From Cercis canadensis (lineage: Eukaryota > Streptophyta > Magnoliopsida > Fabales > Fabaceae), in contig QAOA01000725.1 in the NCBI GenBank assembly GCA_003255065.1, positions 518,340 through 582,339 on the forward strand: a stretch of DNA of 64,000 nt. The letters are read 5' to 3'. The notes under the pieces are model-generated. The model ran no database searches. It was given only the letters and a program-made list of their open reading frames with translations, and had not been told where the DNA came from. The stretch's first letter is position 1; every line of letters starts with the position of its first letter. Shown here piece after piece: positions 36,738 to 49,656 of this stretch. Made by a program: the position numbers and the translations under genes.

Positions 36738-37259
36738 TTAGGGAAAGGTTGGAGCCAAAGTTTTAATGTTATCTCTAACGCTCAAGTTAGTTTGATCTTC
36801 AGAAAAAGAAAGTGAAAAGAACTTAGAAAGAGAGAGAGAGTTTGAGTTGAATCCCTCTAACGTTGAATTAGAGAGGGAGAATATATAATTGTAATAAGGT
36901 CATTTTAATCTTTTTATTGTAATAAGAGTATTTTAATCCTCTTATGATAACAAAGAATAATGAATTTATTAGGTATTATTAAGATGCGCCTCCCATATTN
37001 TTAGGGAAAGGTTGGAGCCAAAGTTTTAATGTTATCTCTAATGCTCAAGTTAGTTTGATCTTCAGAAAAAGAAAGTGAAAAGAACTTAGAAAGAGAGAAG
37101 TTTGAGTTGAATCCTTCTAACGTTTGAATTAGAGAGGGAGAATATATAATTGTAATAAGGTCATTTTAATCTTTTTATTGTAATAAGAGTATTTTAATCC
37201 TTTTATGATAACAAAGAATAATGAATTTATTAGGTATTATTAAGATGCGCCTCCCATAT
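36738..37259. repeat. Direct duplication of about 260 bp around a single N (37000)
   Basis: TTAGGGAAAGGTTGGAGCCA and the following 240 bases occur on both sides of the N, nearly identical apart from a GA-repeat length difference and a few substitutions. An assembly overlap is the likely cause. Confidence 0.8.
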
Positions 37260-38068
37260 TAACTGTAGAGAAATGGTTTTAGGTTGAGCTTTGTTGGATA
37301 AAGATTGAGAGTAGAAGAATTCGAGCAAATGAGTGAAAGTGCACGGGCTTCAAACCACTGAATAGGCTACTGGAGTTACTTACAAAGAAATAAAACAGTG
37401 AAAAAAAAGAACTTGGGTAAACAAATTGGCATGTGTAGGCTTAATTTACGAAGGATGGAGCATAGATTGAACATTTTGATGTAATTATGCAAGTAATTCA
37501 TTTTCCTTGGTTGAACTGTTCATGTAAATGATGATTCAGACCACTCAATATTTATATTTGAATTGAAAGTTCCTTATGTAAGCCTTTGCCCACTACACTG
37601 GACTGTTTATCTCTTATTTGTAGCACTTGTGTTTTTTCCTTCTAAGTCAATGGTTTTGATAGGTAAAGATACTGCCCATCATTTTGATGTTTTCCTGCAT
37701 TTCTATTTTTTCTGTAGCTTAATCTCATTCTATGAAAACAGGCCACTGGCATTCAAATGTACACAATAATTGTTGACGAACAGTCAATGAGTTCATGTCT
37801 GCTCACATAAACTGTTAATTATGGTTACTTTTAACTCAAAATTTAAAACTGCACTTCTTTTAACCGTATATTTATATCACAATTTACGTTAACATAGAGT
37901 TCATCATTTCAAAGAAAAGAAAACAGACTTTATTTTATTGCAGGGTTATACAATGTCGATCACTCACTGGTACATAAAAAAAATACTACATAGTACATAT
38001 AATATCAGATCACTGTAACTCTAGCAGATCTCATTTTATTGAACATTCTCAAGCTACAGAAGCAATGT

Positions 38069-39743
38069 TCACTGCTGACCCTGCATAATAGAAATGTCAA
38101 AAATCATCAACATGGCAAGAAGAAGAAGAAGAAGAGGTAAAAACAAAGCACAACTAACTTTTCTAAACAAAATCGCTTAAATTCATGCAGTGATTGTCTT
38201 TATAGTACCAAAACGCTGTGCTTGAAATATGCAATGAACTGCTTAGGATCAAGTTTTGTCTGTTTGTAAGCATCAAGCTTGTTCAGCTCCTGCAAAAAGA
38301 AAATTGTCAACGAAAGTGAAACCAAAAAATCTGAAGCACTCTGTAGTAGTGATGTTGATGTACCTCAAACCACGCTGCTAGTTTAGGCCTTCCAGCGGTG
38401 ATGTCATAATTGAACAGCTCGGAAAACACAATTTGGAATCTTTCAAGAAATGGGATATAGGCAGCATCAACCTGATGATCAACCATAATTTATAAATCGT
38501 CAAAATATAATTAAGACTATTTTCAATTTTATTTTCTCAGGCAGATTATTGAAGTTTATATGAAATCCTTAGAAGAAAATTTGAAAAAAAAAAAATACTA
38601 GTGAATTTAAACTTACCAAACTAAAATGGCCAAGGAAGAATGGCCCGTCATCAAATTTGGCGAGAGCATTCTCCAAGTGATCAAAAGATGCACCTGATTA
38701 AAAGCATAAGCACCCTTTTCAATTATTCCATTTTATTTGATATCATTCTCAGAAATTACGTCAAAAAGTTTAGATCTTACTGTTTTTTTGTACCACATCT
38801 TCTCCTTTGAATGAAGAGAAGACACCTATGGTGAAGGTATCAACATTGGATATCAATTCCTCACCAAATTCTTTCTTGGCAGCGTCCTAAAATTGTCATC
38901 TAAACATTAATCAAGTAATAAAATAGAGATCGAGTTTGAGGGGAATAGGTATGATGGTCAATTATAGAATGAGTGGTTCTTAGTTCTTACAGTGGGAAAT
39001 AGAGATGGGCCTTGGAAGTTGGAATCTACATATTTGATCAAATCAAGACTTTCTCCCGATACCTTGCCATTGTGTTCCAACGATGGCACCTATAATAGCA
39101 GTGAAAGTATGAATATGATGATGAATAAGGCAAATCAAATAGGTATGTGACTGTGATGTCAAATATACACGGATACATTATTACATGTATATAGAGAATG
39201 TGTGGTACCAAGTTACCCACCTTATTTTCAGGGTAGACTTTCTCTTTGTACCAAGCAGGCCTGTTTTGAAGGTCAATAGGAACCAATTTGATCTCGTCTT
39301 GTAGTCCCTATAGTTCAAACACAGAGAAACAGACACAGATCAAGATTCAAGGGCAATAAAGCCAGCAAAGCAAACACATGTAAGCAGAGGAAGAGTGAGG
39401 AAAACAACCTTGTAGTTCCTAGTGATCCATACTCGTTGTGCAAAAGGGCATGAATAGCTGATGTACAACCTAAAACAAAACAAAACATTTTTATATGTGC
39501 AATTCAAGTGAGCTTTGAAGAAAAAACCATGAAAACATGGTGAATTGGAGCATGATCAAAAGGTCAAACAACTAAGGAAAACCTGCTAGTTCCGTCAAAA
39601 AGAGGAGGTGGCTCAGAGGTGGAAGTCAACGGTGGAATCCGAACTTCTTGCACACCCCTAAATTATGAAAACACAACGTTAAGAATATGAAATGAATTGA
39701 AACCAAATTGAGATTATGGAGCAAAGGCTTACGCAGCTGCCAT
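38069..39743 (-). CDS. GSTL: Lambda-class glutathione S-transferase, copy 5
   Basis: Exons 39733-39743, 39583-39657, 39409-39469, 39221-39307, 38991-39089, 38781-38886, 38617-38693, 38364-38471, 38209-38289, 38069-38080 give 238 residues. Catalytic CPFAQR is intact. Distinctive positions: HNGKVSGESLD where the others have HNGK(V/I)LGESLD; EDVVQKNS at the exon 6 end; WFE where the others have WIE; and a diverged C-terminus (FIAYFKHSVL plus GQQ) replacing the lysine-rich FKKKFL. The open reading frame is complete, so it may be active, but it is the most divergent of the intact copies. Function is as for copy 1. Confidence 0.9.
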
Positions 39744-41033
39744 TGATCTCGTTCTTCCGCGAATTCACTGAGCTGTGGATGGTAATGTGTTGTAGAATGC
39801 CGTCTACATTGGACGACTTCTCCTTTTTTTATATGAGTTGGTAGTACGATGAAGTCGCCAGCAATGACGAAAGTGTTTGCATTGCTGTCAATAGAAGTTT
39901 GCATTGCTGTAAATTAGAAACTACAAGAGAAGTGAGAGTCAATAACGACCCAAGAAAAAATAGAAGTTTTTTTTTTTAATTGGCAAGAAAAATAGAAGTT
40001 GCGGCATTATTAAATTTATTATTAGTGAGATGCTTTTTTCAAACTATTCAGAATATGTTATTCAAACAATACGGTTTTGAATAGGCGAACTTTATGAATT
40101 TTATATTATGGCGTGCAATGAAATTTGTTAATATAAAATTGTCATTTTAATTGACTTTTTTTTNCATTTTAATTAACTTTTTTTTTTATTTTGTGTTACA
40201 GGATTAAAATGTAGAACTTACAAGTTTTAAGAGCGATTTCATTATCACTCAATTACAAGCCGTTTGATGTCATTTTAATTAATTATTCTAATGAGAATTG
40301 AATCATTCAAAATCCTTAACTGTGTGAATTTTTTTGTCAAAACTATTAGCCATATTGACAATACTAATATTTTTATGAAAATTTATTTCATTGGCATAGT
40401 TCATATTAAATATTTTTAATTATTTTTTGACTAAATCTCTACTTTTAATTTATTCCTCTCTTTCTAAGAAAGAATAGAATAATCTGTGATTTGCATCTTT
40501 GAAAGATTTAGTATCTAAAAAATTATTTATTACAAGAGACCAGGCCGAGGGCCAAGGGCTCTAAAAGAAAAAAAAAAATAGATATGTGTTGAGTTGAGTG
40601 GTTTCTCTGCAATTTAAGCAATATAACCGGTCTTAAAATTGTCCTGTATTTATAATTTTTTTTTTCTAACTTGAACAAATAATTGATTAACACGTTGGAT
40701 GGTTCAGTCACTGTATGGTACAATGCGCTGTGTGAAAGACATGGCCATAATACATTCATTTCTGTTGTTTGGTACAATTGATGAGATATATTTTACTGGT
40801 CATTTGAAGAAAATGACCTCCTATCTTCAAAGGTGGAAATTATTTTCGGAACAAAATTAACGACAAACTCTTAACATATCAAGTTTCATGCCAAACACGT
40901 CTTCAGCTCAATGCTGATCACACACTGGTGCAAAATCATTATTGACAAATAAAACTAAGTGATGTTCTGCCAAATGGCACATGCCCACATCCTTAAACTT
41001 CACAAGGATGATTGGATGAGTGTAAATATCTGT
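39744..41033. other. Intergenic between GSTL copies 5 and 6
   Basis: Contains the copy 5 promoter (TATAAAAA and AATGACGAAA), a 21 bp duplication of a TTTTAATT(G/A)ACTTTTTTT block around a single N at 40164, then AT-rich DNA. From about 40910 ATGCTGATCACACACTGGTG matches the 3' flanks of other copies. No other gene was seen. Confidence 0.6.
39826..39833 (-). promoter_or_regulatory. TATA box of GSTL copy 5
   Basis: TATAAAAA on the minus strand, about 85 bases before the ATG, in the same relative position as in copies 1, 2, 4 and 6. Confidence 0.6.
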
Positions 41034-42605
41034 TTATACTAGCAAAAACTTCTTCTTGAAGGCCTCAACATATTCCTCAGCATCCACTTTTGTCTGCTTA
41101 TAACCATCAATCTTATTCATCTCCTGCCAAAAAAGAAGGTCACATTTAGTGCTGAGACCTCTTAATTCTTATCATCATTTCCACTAACAGAGCAGATGGA
41201 AAAGTTGATTGAAGGTTATGATTAGCTCATCTTAGAAATGAATACCTCAATCCATGCTGCTAGTTTAAACCTTTCTGCTGTGATGTCATGCTTGAACAGC
41301 TCAGAAAAGACAAGTTGGAATCTTTCAATAAATGTAATATAAGCAATATCCACCTGATGATTACCACAATTGGTAAGTCAATAGAATAATCAAAAACTCT
41401 TAACTTCTTTCTTCAGATAGATAATAGGTCAAAATTTGATTGGCAAGTTTAAGAACAAATTCTGAATAATCCTGAATTGAAACTTACCAAACTAAAATTG
41501 TCCAAGGAAGAATGGCCCGTCATCAAATTTTCCAAAAGCATTCTCCAAGTAATCAAAAGCAGCACCTGAATCAAGTCACCAATTTTAGCACTCCATGTTA
41601 TTTTATTTAATATCATTAATTCCCATCAATCTAGAAGCTTAGATTCTCACTGTTCTGTTGTACAGGGTCTCCTTTGAATGAAGAGAACACATCATTGGTG
41701 AAGGTACTAACATGGGATATCAAGTGCTCACCAAATTCTCTCTTGGCAGCATCCTGAAAATTTTCTTTTCAACATTACTTCACTAATAGACACAGAACAC
41801 GGGAATGGGTGTTAAGGTTAAAAAAAAGAATGTGCAGTGCATTAGTTACAGTGGGAAATAGAGATGGGCCTTCAAAGTTGGTATCCATATATTTGATCAA
41901 ATCAAGACTTTCTCCCAAAACCTTGCCATTGTGCTCCAACGCTGGCAACTATAATGTATGACGAAAGATCAATTAAGCAAATGAAATGGAGGTTGGAGAC
42001 CATTACTTTTAACCCAACCACCTTATTTTGAGGGTAAACTTTCTCCTTGTACCAACCTGGCCTGTTTTGGAGGTTGATAGCAACCAATTCGATCTTGTCT
42101 TGTAGTCCCTGCGCTTCCAGTTCCACCAAAAAAAAAAAAAAAAGGATAACAAAACCGAAAAAAAAAAAAGCAAGCTTTTTTCAAACGAAAGAGGACAGAG
42201 TGAGGAAAACAACCTTACAGTTCCTGGTGATCCATGCACGTTGAGCAAATGGACAAATATAACAGAAGTACAACCTAAAACACAATCCTACATTAATTTA
42301 TAATGTGGGCATGTTGTTAACTTTGAAGTAAATTAAAATTGTGAAAACAGAGTGAACTGGAGTATAATGAAGCAGCAGAACAAAAATGGAAAACAGAGGT
42401 AACTGATGAATGAAATGAACCTGGTGGTTCCATCAAACAGAGGAGGTGGGTCAAAGGTGGAAGTCAAGGAGGGAAGACGAACTTGGTGCACACCCCTAAA
42501 TTAAATTACCAAGAGAGCTAGGACGTTAGTGAATAATTGATTCAATTCAAACCATATCAATGGGAATGAATACTAAGGAATCTCTATCTCTTACACAGTT
42601 GCCAT
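41034..42605 (-). pseudogene. GSTL: Lambda-class glutathione S-transferase, copy 6, probably broken
   Basis: Exons by homology: 42595-42605, 42421-42495, 42214-42274, 42022-42108, 41850-41948, 41651-41753, 41488-41565, 41246-41353, 41034-41123. Exon 7 is 78 bases against 77 in copies 1, 2, 4 and 5: one extra T gives CAATTTTAG where others have CAATTTAG or CAATTCAG, which puts a TAG in frame and shifts what follows. The product would stop near residue 177, in the helical domain. Other decay signs: LPALEHNG where others have VPSLEHNG, ITRNCK where others have ITRNYK, VGVHQ at the exon 1/2 junction, FKLAAW where others have PKLAAW, and no separate last exon, reading to FLLV and TAA. CPFAQR, the TATA box and all splice sites are kept, so loss is recent, or the T is a sequencing error. 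Confidence 0.75.
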
Positions 42606-43584
42606 TCAGATCGTTCTTCACAATTACTAAGCTTTGGAATGGTCAATGATGGTAATCAGATGCAGACTGCATACAAGGCAAACAATGGTCGTTTTGTTTT
42701 ATAGTGAGTTATACAAGCATGAAGTCGCGATCAGTGACGAAATATTGTTGAAAATAGAGAGCGGCACCAACCATTAGCTACAGAACGTGATGACTTTCCG
42801 AAGGTTTATGTTATTAGAGAATAGTGGAAACTAGCGTGAAAAGACTTGCACAAGGGGTGAACTGTGTGTAAATTCTTCAAAAATTTACTTAAGACATTAT
42901 ATATGAATATTTTTTAAAATAAATTAATACGATATAATTAAGTGAATAATAATTTAAGCCAATAAGTGATAATGGTTAAAAATAGTTTAACAAATATTTG
43001 TAAAGAAAAATAGAAAATACCTTAGGTTTTCCGAATTTTTATAAGCCATCTGTAGTTTTGATTTTCCGGAGTGTTGTTTTATTGTTTTTCCTTTTTGAAG
43101 CCCTTTTAATTGTTAATATCTAATAATAATAATATCTCACGTAAAGGAATTACTGATATCTAAGGGCAACCTGGCACCTGTTGCCAAACATATTTTTCTA
43201 TGAAAGATTATTTTCAGTTTTCACCCACCTTTTACATGTCATCCAGAATTAGAAAACTATAAACCCCTAACACCACCCCCGTCCTCCCCCTCTCTCCAAA
43301 GATAAATTTACATGATTTTGGAATGGAAAATTACAATCCTTCCAAGTTGCAGCTAAACTTTTTCCACATAATGGATAACCACGAATGCTAGAAACAGTTC
43401 CTCATTTGACAATTGACGCCAGCAGCATAATATTAACAATAAAATAGCATTTGGCACCACAAGGTATACAGCAACAGCATTATTATAGAGAAAAGGGGCC
43501 AGGGGTAAATGATATGATTGCTTGGTAAATATAAAGCAATCACATTGAGTTAAACCTACCCCTGTGATTGAATTACTTCTTAGG
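42606..43584. other. Intergenic: GSTL copy 6 promoter and TerC 3' end
   Basis: The first 150 bases hold the TATA box and TGACG motif of copy 6. The rest is AT-rich. The last 300 bases are probably the TerC 3'UTR. No other feature was recognised. Confidence 0.5.
42696..42703 (-). promoter_or_regulatory. TATA box of GSTL copy 6
   Basis: TATAAAAC on the minus strand, about 95 bases before the ATG. AGTGACGAAA lies about 30 bases further upstream (42733-42742). Confidence 0.6.
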
Positions 43585-46500
43585 CTAATCAGACTTCTTT
43601 GCGAGGCTTAATAGCACCCCAATGGTAAGACTTGAGGCTACAAAACCAAGAGATGCCTCCGTTGAGACATGGATTCCTGTAGAAACGAGAAGATGTAAAA
43701 CTAGAAGCACAGTGGATAATATAATAAACTAAAGTAGTTTTAGTATATATATATACCCACCAAAATAGTCCAGGATCATCTTACACCCAATAAAGCCCAG
43801 AACAACAGCAATGGACGGCTGACAAGACCAAAGACAGATATAAATGACAAGCAAAAAATTAAATAAATAAGAGCAATTTTAGACATGCACATAATGGATA
43901 TCCGTATGCAGAACCGTAATTCAAGTTGATGATACACATGGTTATATAATGCGTGTGAACAGCACAAAGTCATGCAGTAAGGATGAAATATTCAAGCAAA
44001 ACAAGTCACATTTACCTGCAAGTACTCCAAATCAGACATACCCTCAGAAATCATTGTGTAAAGTGACCTTAAACCTACATTTGACAAGTAACATTTGTTT
44101 AATCATTGCCTATTGATTTTAATACATGCATTCATCCTGCCGATCCAACTCAGATGGTAGCATATAAATAGAAGAATAAAGTTATAAAACAACCACTTAT
44201 TTGTACCAAAATGTTCTGCTCTGAAACCATACATTACAATTTAGTCCAGAAGTAAACAGACGAACTACCCTTATAACTCTTGTGGAACACAGGTAGATTG
44301 TAAGAACAGTAAAATCAAGAAACTTACCCAAGATGGCAAAAAAATTAGACGTAAAAACTATGAATGGATCCCGTGTTACACCAAAAACTGCAGGTATTGA
44401 GTCGACCTATTGAAAATAACACTTCAATCAACATTCCCATGACAAATTAACCAGAAAAGGCCTAATACAAGAGAGGGATGAGAAAAACCTACTGCAAATG
44501 CAATGTCACTGAGCTCAATAACTGCTACAGTAAGAAGCAAAGGTGTGGCCTGCCCAAAATGTTTGACCCCTGTTAGAAATAAAATTGAAATTAATTTAAC
44601 ACACTAAAAGGTCTTTTTAGTTATTGAGAAGGCGGCATGTTGCCAATCCAAGGACAAGTTCAATGCATTTGTGATGTGAAAAGATGACAATTGATGAAAC
44701 AAAGTCAACAAGGAAGTAATTTCAATCTGTAACTGATTCTCATCAATAACTTACTTTCCACACCCCATCCTGTTTTGTGAAGAACCGATTTCCATCATAA
44801 TATGCTGCAAAAGATTATGTAAAAGTAAGAATTTAGATGATAAGATCAGTCAGTACAAGTTGAATTAAACTCAATGCAGGCAACCACATGCCAGGTGAAA
44901 TCTATAAATGCCAACAAAGTATTTTGCCATTGACCGTATTCATACATGGCACCATACATATCTCTCTGCCTAAGTATATCTATGCATCCTGATCAAACAA
45001 TCCGACATGGAACAGTGGATCATCCAAATAAGGATACTCTAATCTATTCTAAAAGGAAGCTACAATAGGATATATTACATCCAGAATTTGACTCACAGCA
45101 CCTAGTTTGCAAGAAGCTATTGAGGTAGCAGTCCAATTTTATGAGACAATACTCATGGAATCAAATTCTTTTTCTGTGCACGTAATGAAGAAAGCCGATC
45201 GCACTTACGTGGACACACAAACAGACAATTCCAAAAAACAAAAATAGCAGGTGCGCGAGAACATTACTTGTCACAGCGATAAATTTCTGGCATGTCTTCA
45301 CGACAAAGTTATTAGATAAGTCGGACTCGTCTTCTTCACTGGCAAATAGCTATTCAAAATAAAAAATAAATAAATAAATAAATAAATACAGTGATTAAAG
45401 CCATAGAATTTGCAAATGTCACCAGCAGAAGCATAAAATATGAGCATGGAAGATGTTGTATCAAGCAGATATGAGGATCTAAAAATTGGAAAAGTGCAAA
45501 TCACCTTGAATGATGAGTAGAGTAATATTAAAGCAAATAGAAGGTTGACGGCCTCAAAACTCTGAAACAACATCATAATGAAGTATTCAGGATTATTACC
45601 TAAAAGATAAAAGCTTCTAAAAACAAATGCACATGTATCAAGCAGGTGGAAAAATCTACCCGTCAAGAAACACACCTGAAGGGTGGCTGCTCCAAGAACT
45701 ATTAATGTCAGACGAAAGACAACAGCACCAGCAATACCATAGGAAAGGACACGATTCTGTATGTTCAGTAAGAAAGGGAAAAATGAAAACTATAATCCAC
45801 TATTTGCACCAAAAGTCTCCTTTTTATTGTTAAAACAATATTAAGAAATTAATATCAAGAACTAAAAAGTATGAACATAAAGTTGAAATCTCTTAAGTTC
45901 ACACTTGGCAAGAAAGTTTATACATCACCTGATACATAATTGGCACTTTGAAGTATTTGAATATTAGAACAAAGACAAAGAGATTATCTACAGACAGACT
46001 CTGTTCCAAAATGTATCTGAAAAAGTGCACAACGGTCATCATAGTGAAAAGAGAAAATCCTGGCACAAAGTTCAAGAAAGTGAAAATAAAGATAGTCGTG
46101 TCAAAGCAAACTTAATGCAAATCATAAAGCTAGTAGAAACAAATTTCAAAAATATATGTATAAACATGAAAATGCATGCAATAAGGTATCCCTCCTCTTA
46201 TAATGCAAGAAATTATCCTCTAGATTCAGACTCCTGCTGTTTGATCAGTTTCATAGTTTTTACTACTCAACAGACGTATATATAAGAGAAAGCAGAAGCA
46301 GGAAATTTGAAGGTATCTGAAACACCTCGCCAAATGATAACTGAGCCTACAGAAACTTTGCAAGTTATTGACTTTTACTCCTCCTAGATATTGGTCTTCC
46401 TTGCACTGTAAAACCAGAAACACACTGGACTTAACCTATACGAAGTAGGCTTTCTATCTCACAAAAAATATATATATACATATATTCTGCATACCCAGCA

Positions 46501-47690
46501 AAGAACTCTGATGCCTTGCCGACCCCATCTCTAAAACCCAAACTGATACCAAATGCCACTGCAGTGCACACCTATAAGAAATAATAACTACATTAATGTA
46601 AATATAGATAATGGAGGAAAATGTAAAAGAAAGCACTCAAATCATATTTATCTGAGATCCACCCACCCACAAGGCAACAGGTCTAACAGAAGTGATGAAA
46701 GATTCATGTCCCTGAGATTCCTGAGTATTGTTAACTGAAGCGTGAGTTCGAGATGTTTTGATATTGCGAATGTCATCACGTGGCTGAGCACTGACCCTCT
46801 TGCCTTCTGCGAATTCATTCGACTACCACTTATAGTTAAAATATGCAAGATAGAGCATAAAACTTAAAGATTTAAAATATAAGCAAAAGAAATTGTAAGC
46901 CTGATCTTCAAGATGCTACTATAACATATATATGGTTATCTATTGGACATAAATTGGGATCTTAAATTTCATATTAGTTCAACGCAAGTCACATGATTTC
47001 AAACTGTGACAATAACATTTTGATAGTTAAATTTCAATTAATCCTCAGTTTTTAAATCTGAAAGAAATTATCTGTGCCATCAAGGATACATGTACCATTT
47101 CGAAAGATGCTTATAGATACAGTTATTAGGTAGACATGAATGGTTGCTAGTACAGAGATAAGATTGTAGGCATTATTGCATAGAACTGACATCTGGGACA
47201 AAAAAATAGCTAAAGTCTAAGCTGCATCACAACTAAAAATCACTGATGGTGCTTAATTTATATTTTTCTTAATGCTACTTGTGATTTGGTCACATAATAT
47301 CAATTAATGCAGGTCATAAAACAGTTATTTTCTTCTTTTATATTAAGGGGCAGTCACCTGAGGCAGATAAGTGATCCTCCTGATCAATCTCTTTGGAGCA
47401 TGAAATTGGAACACACTGAGCACGACGACAATGATACACTGCCACCCAAAATTCGTCAAAAGCAAGAACTGGCATCCCCATTTAAGGTTATATAACAAAA
47501 ACTCAGCACAAGAGAGAATAGGGGTGAGAAATGATGAGCAATAACCTGTAGAAAAGCGAGAGATCTGACGACGAACAAAATGAACCCCAGACCATTTGGC
47601 AGCTTGAGGTGCCGGTGAAACCCTGAGCACGCCCACATCAAAATTCAATGGAATTTGGACGCCATTGTGCACAACAGAAGCTAATCCCAT
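43585..47690 (-). CDS. TERC: Chloroplast TerC-family membrane protein
   Basis: TerC proteins are multi-pass membrane proteins; the Arabidopsis homologue is in the thylakoid membrane and is needed for its biogenesis. Fourteen exons: 47546-47690, 47358-47438, 46667-46806, 46495-46571, 45929-46016, 45676-45756, 45505-45561, 45268-45349, 44755-44804, 44493-44549, 44328-44406, 44016-44074, 43761-43818, 43585-43676; 381 residues. The first 80 residues are Ser/Arg-rich and low in acidic residues, as in a transit peptide. The TerC signatures SLSVDNLFVFV and ELSDIAFAVDSIPAVFG carry the acidic membrane residues; about seven to nine hydrophobic segments follow. Exon 3 must use the acceptor GCAG before AAGGCAAG: the more obvious site 16 bases upstream breaks the frame. 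The N-terminal exons are less certain than the core. Confidence 0.9.
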
Positions 47691-49656
47691 AACTCTTCAG
47701 CTCTATAATTTGAGCTGGGAAACACACAAATCTTCGATGAGAGGAGGAACCAGGGAAAGAGATAGAGAGGAATGTGATCTTATCTGCTGCTGATTAATAG
47801 GCGAATTGACGAAAGATTCTCATGTGTTTACACCTAAATCAAAATCGCAAGATAAATTGTTGTTTCTGATCTGTATTGTAGTTTGGCGTTGGCAAGTATG
47901 GCCAGTTAGTGGTTCACAGTCACCCTCAAGTTCGAAGCTGAGATATAGCACATCACAGGATCCGTGTGTTACACAAGCCTTCGTCAATTTTTGCTTATCA
48001 GGTAACGGGCCTAATAATCCCAATGGCCATTATTTGTCCGAGAAAACCCTAACAAAAGCGACGGTTTTAAAGCCTTTGATTATGAAGTCGCCCCTACTGT
48101 TACCGCTTTTGACATGTGATGTGACTAAGTGAGTAGTGCGACTGTTATTACTACAAGACAATTTGATATGATTGAATTTTAAAGCAGATAATGTACCAAA
48201 ATCCGAAGATAAATATTTTTTAAAATTATTCAAAGAAGAAAATTACAAAAGGAAAAAGTGATGTACCCAACAAAAAATATCCAAATAATAAACATAATAT
48301 ATAATATAATAAACATTACAATTTGTAGGTTCTTTTTTTCAATTATTTTATTATAAATTATACTCTTTTTCTCATTGTATGCTATACTTATTTTCTTTGT
48401 ATGTGAAATGGATTATATAGTATTTTATGTTTTGATCCGGCGAATTACAGCTTTATTTAAATAACTTATAAGGAATTTTTAATTAAATTTATCAGTATAT
48501 AATTAAAAATATATATTTTATTTATAAACATTAGAATTATCATAATTTTTTAATATGAAATTTTCTAGTGTAATAGTTGGTTATACTGACACCTATTGAT
48601 ATGATAATTTCTAAATGATACAATACTTTTGTTCTTCATTTCACATGTATTATGTGTTTAAGATTTTAAATTTATCAAATAACTTATAGTTAAATGGTAT
48701 TGAAATTGTTCTTATAACTTATAAGTGTTGTGTTTAAATTCAGTAATCAAAATCAAAGCTTAACATCATAACTTATAGTAAAAATATTTGTTCAATAAGA
48801 ACTAGAGATACACGTATTTTTTTTATTAACATGATTTCAAATAACTACATTATATTTTTCTTGAAACAATATTGTCTAGAAATAATTATTTTCCACATAA
48901 AAGGTTAAAACTATATTAGGAAAAATATGTCTAAGTATTGGACTAAAAAAAGTGCGTTTGGCAGTTTCTTTTTTTTTTTAAAAAAAAAAAAAATTCTAAT
49001 ACACTTGAAAAAGAATAATCATATTTTAATTATTTTATTTATATTTAAACATAATAATCATATACTAAACATATAATCTATTTTATCTCAAATGAATAAC
49101 ACTAGGAGCAAGTGATATTTCATCATATATGTATATACAATTTTCTTTAGAAGTGAATGGAGTTAAATTTTAAGAGGAGATATACTATTTTTTATTTATT
49201 GTGTAATTACTAACTAGCAATGAAACAAAAAAGAATGGTTATACAACAAAGATACCGAAGTTACCAAAAGCACACGAGAGTCTTTTAAGTCTTGTGAATG
49301 AACCCCAAAATAAAATTTCCAATGTATTACTAGTTGGTTATTGTTATAAAAATAATAATTTACATAATTAATAGTTATTATGGTTGTGAACAGATTACAA
49401 ACCATCTCGAAAGGAAAGATCCAAATAAGCGCTGTAATCTATGCTTTGACTAATCATATTCATAAAGATCTTCAGCTCACTGTAGAACTATTTTATTTTG
49501 TTTTATTTATTTGCTATTTTTAACAATTTAAAAAGGAAATTGCACACGCAACACGCAATTTCCCTCACATACTTGCTGCGGGAATCCACACTTCTCTCAT
49601 AGCTCTCGGCGTCTCTGATTTCTCATCTACCTCTCTCAATCTCTATTGCTGTTCCA
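47691..49656. other. Divergent intergenic region between TerC and MOS11
   Basis: The two genes are transcribed away from each other, so both promoters lie here. A telo-box (AAACCCTAA) is at 48044-48052, about 360 bases upstream of TerC. The middle (48200-49450) is very AT-rich. The last 90 bases before 49657 are pyrimidine-rich, like a 5'UTR. No gene was recognised. Confidence 0.55.

Larger units (their letters stand above)
35946..38068. other. Intergenic between GSTL copies 4 and 5
   Basis: Near copy 4 the TATAAGAA box (36037-36044) is followed upstream by two copies of GCGCCAGCAGTGAGCC (about 36069 and 36143), apparently a degenerate, locally duplicated form of the TGACG block of the other copies. 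A duplicated assembly join lies at 36738-37259. The rest is AT-rich, and 37925-38068 matches the copy 4 3' flank. Confidence 0.6.

Noticed and set aside
47456-47641. TerC N-terminus read straight through as one 115-codon ORF
   Set aside because: Splicing at 47546 and 47438 with the acceptor at 46806 gives a continuous frame and a more plausible transit peptide than the hydrophobic read-through.
47691-49656. A small gene between TerC and MOS11 (108-codon ORF at 47806)
   Set aside because: It overlaps the expected divergent promoter, lacks a recognisable motif, and an equal-sized ORF lies on the other strand.
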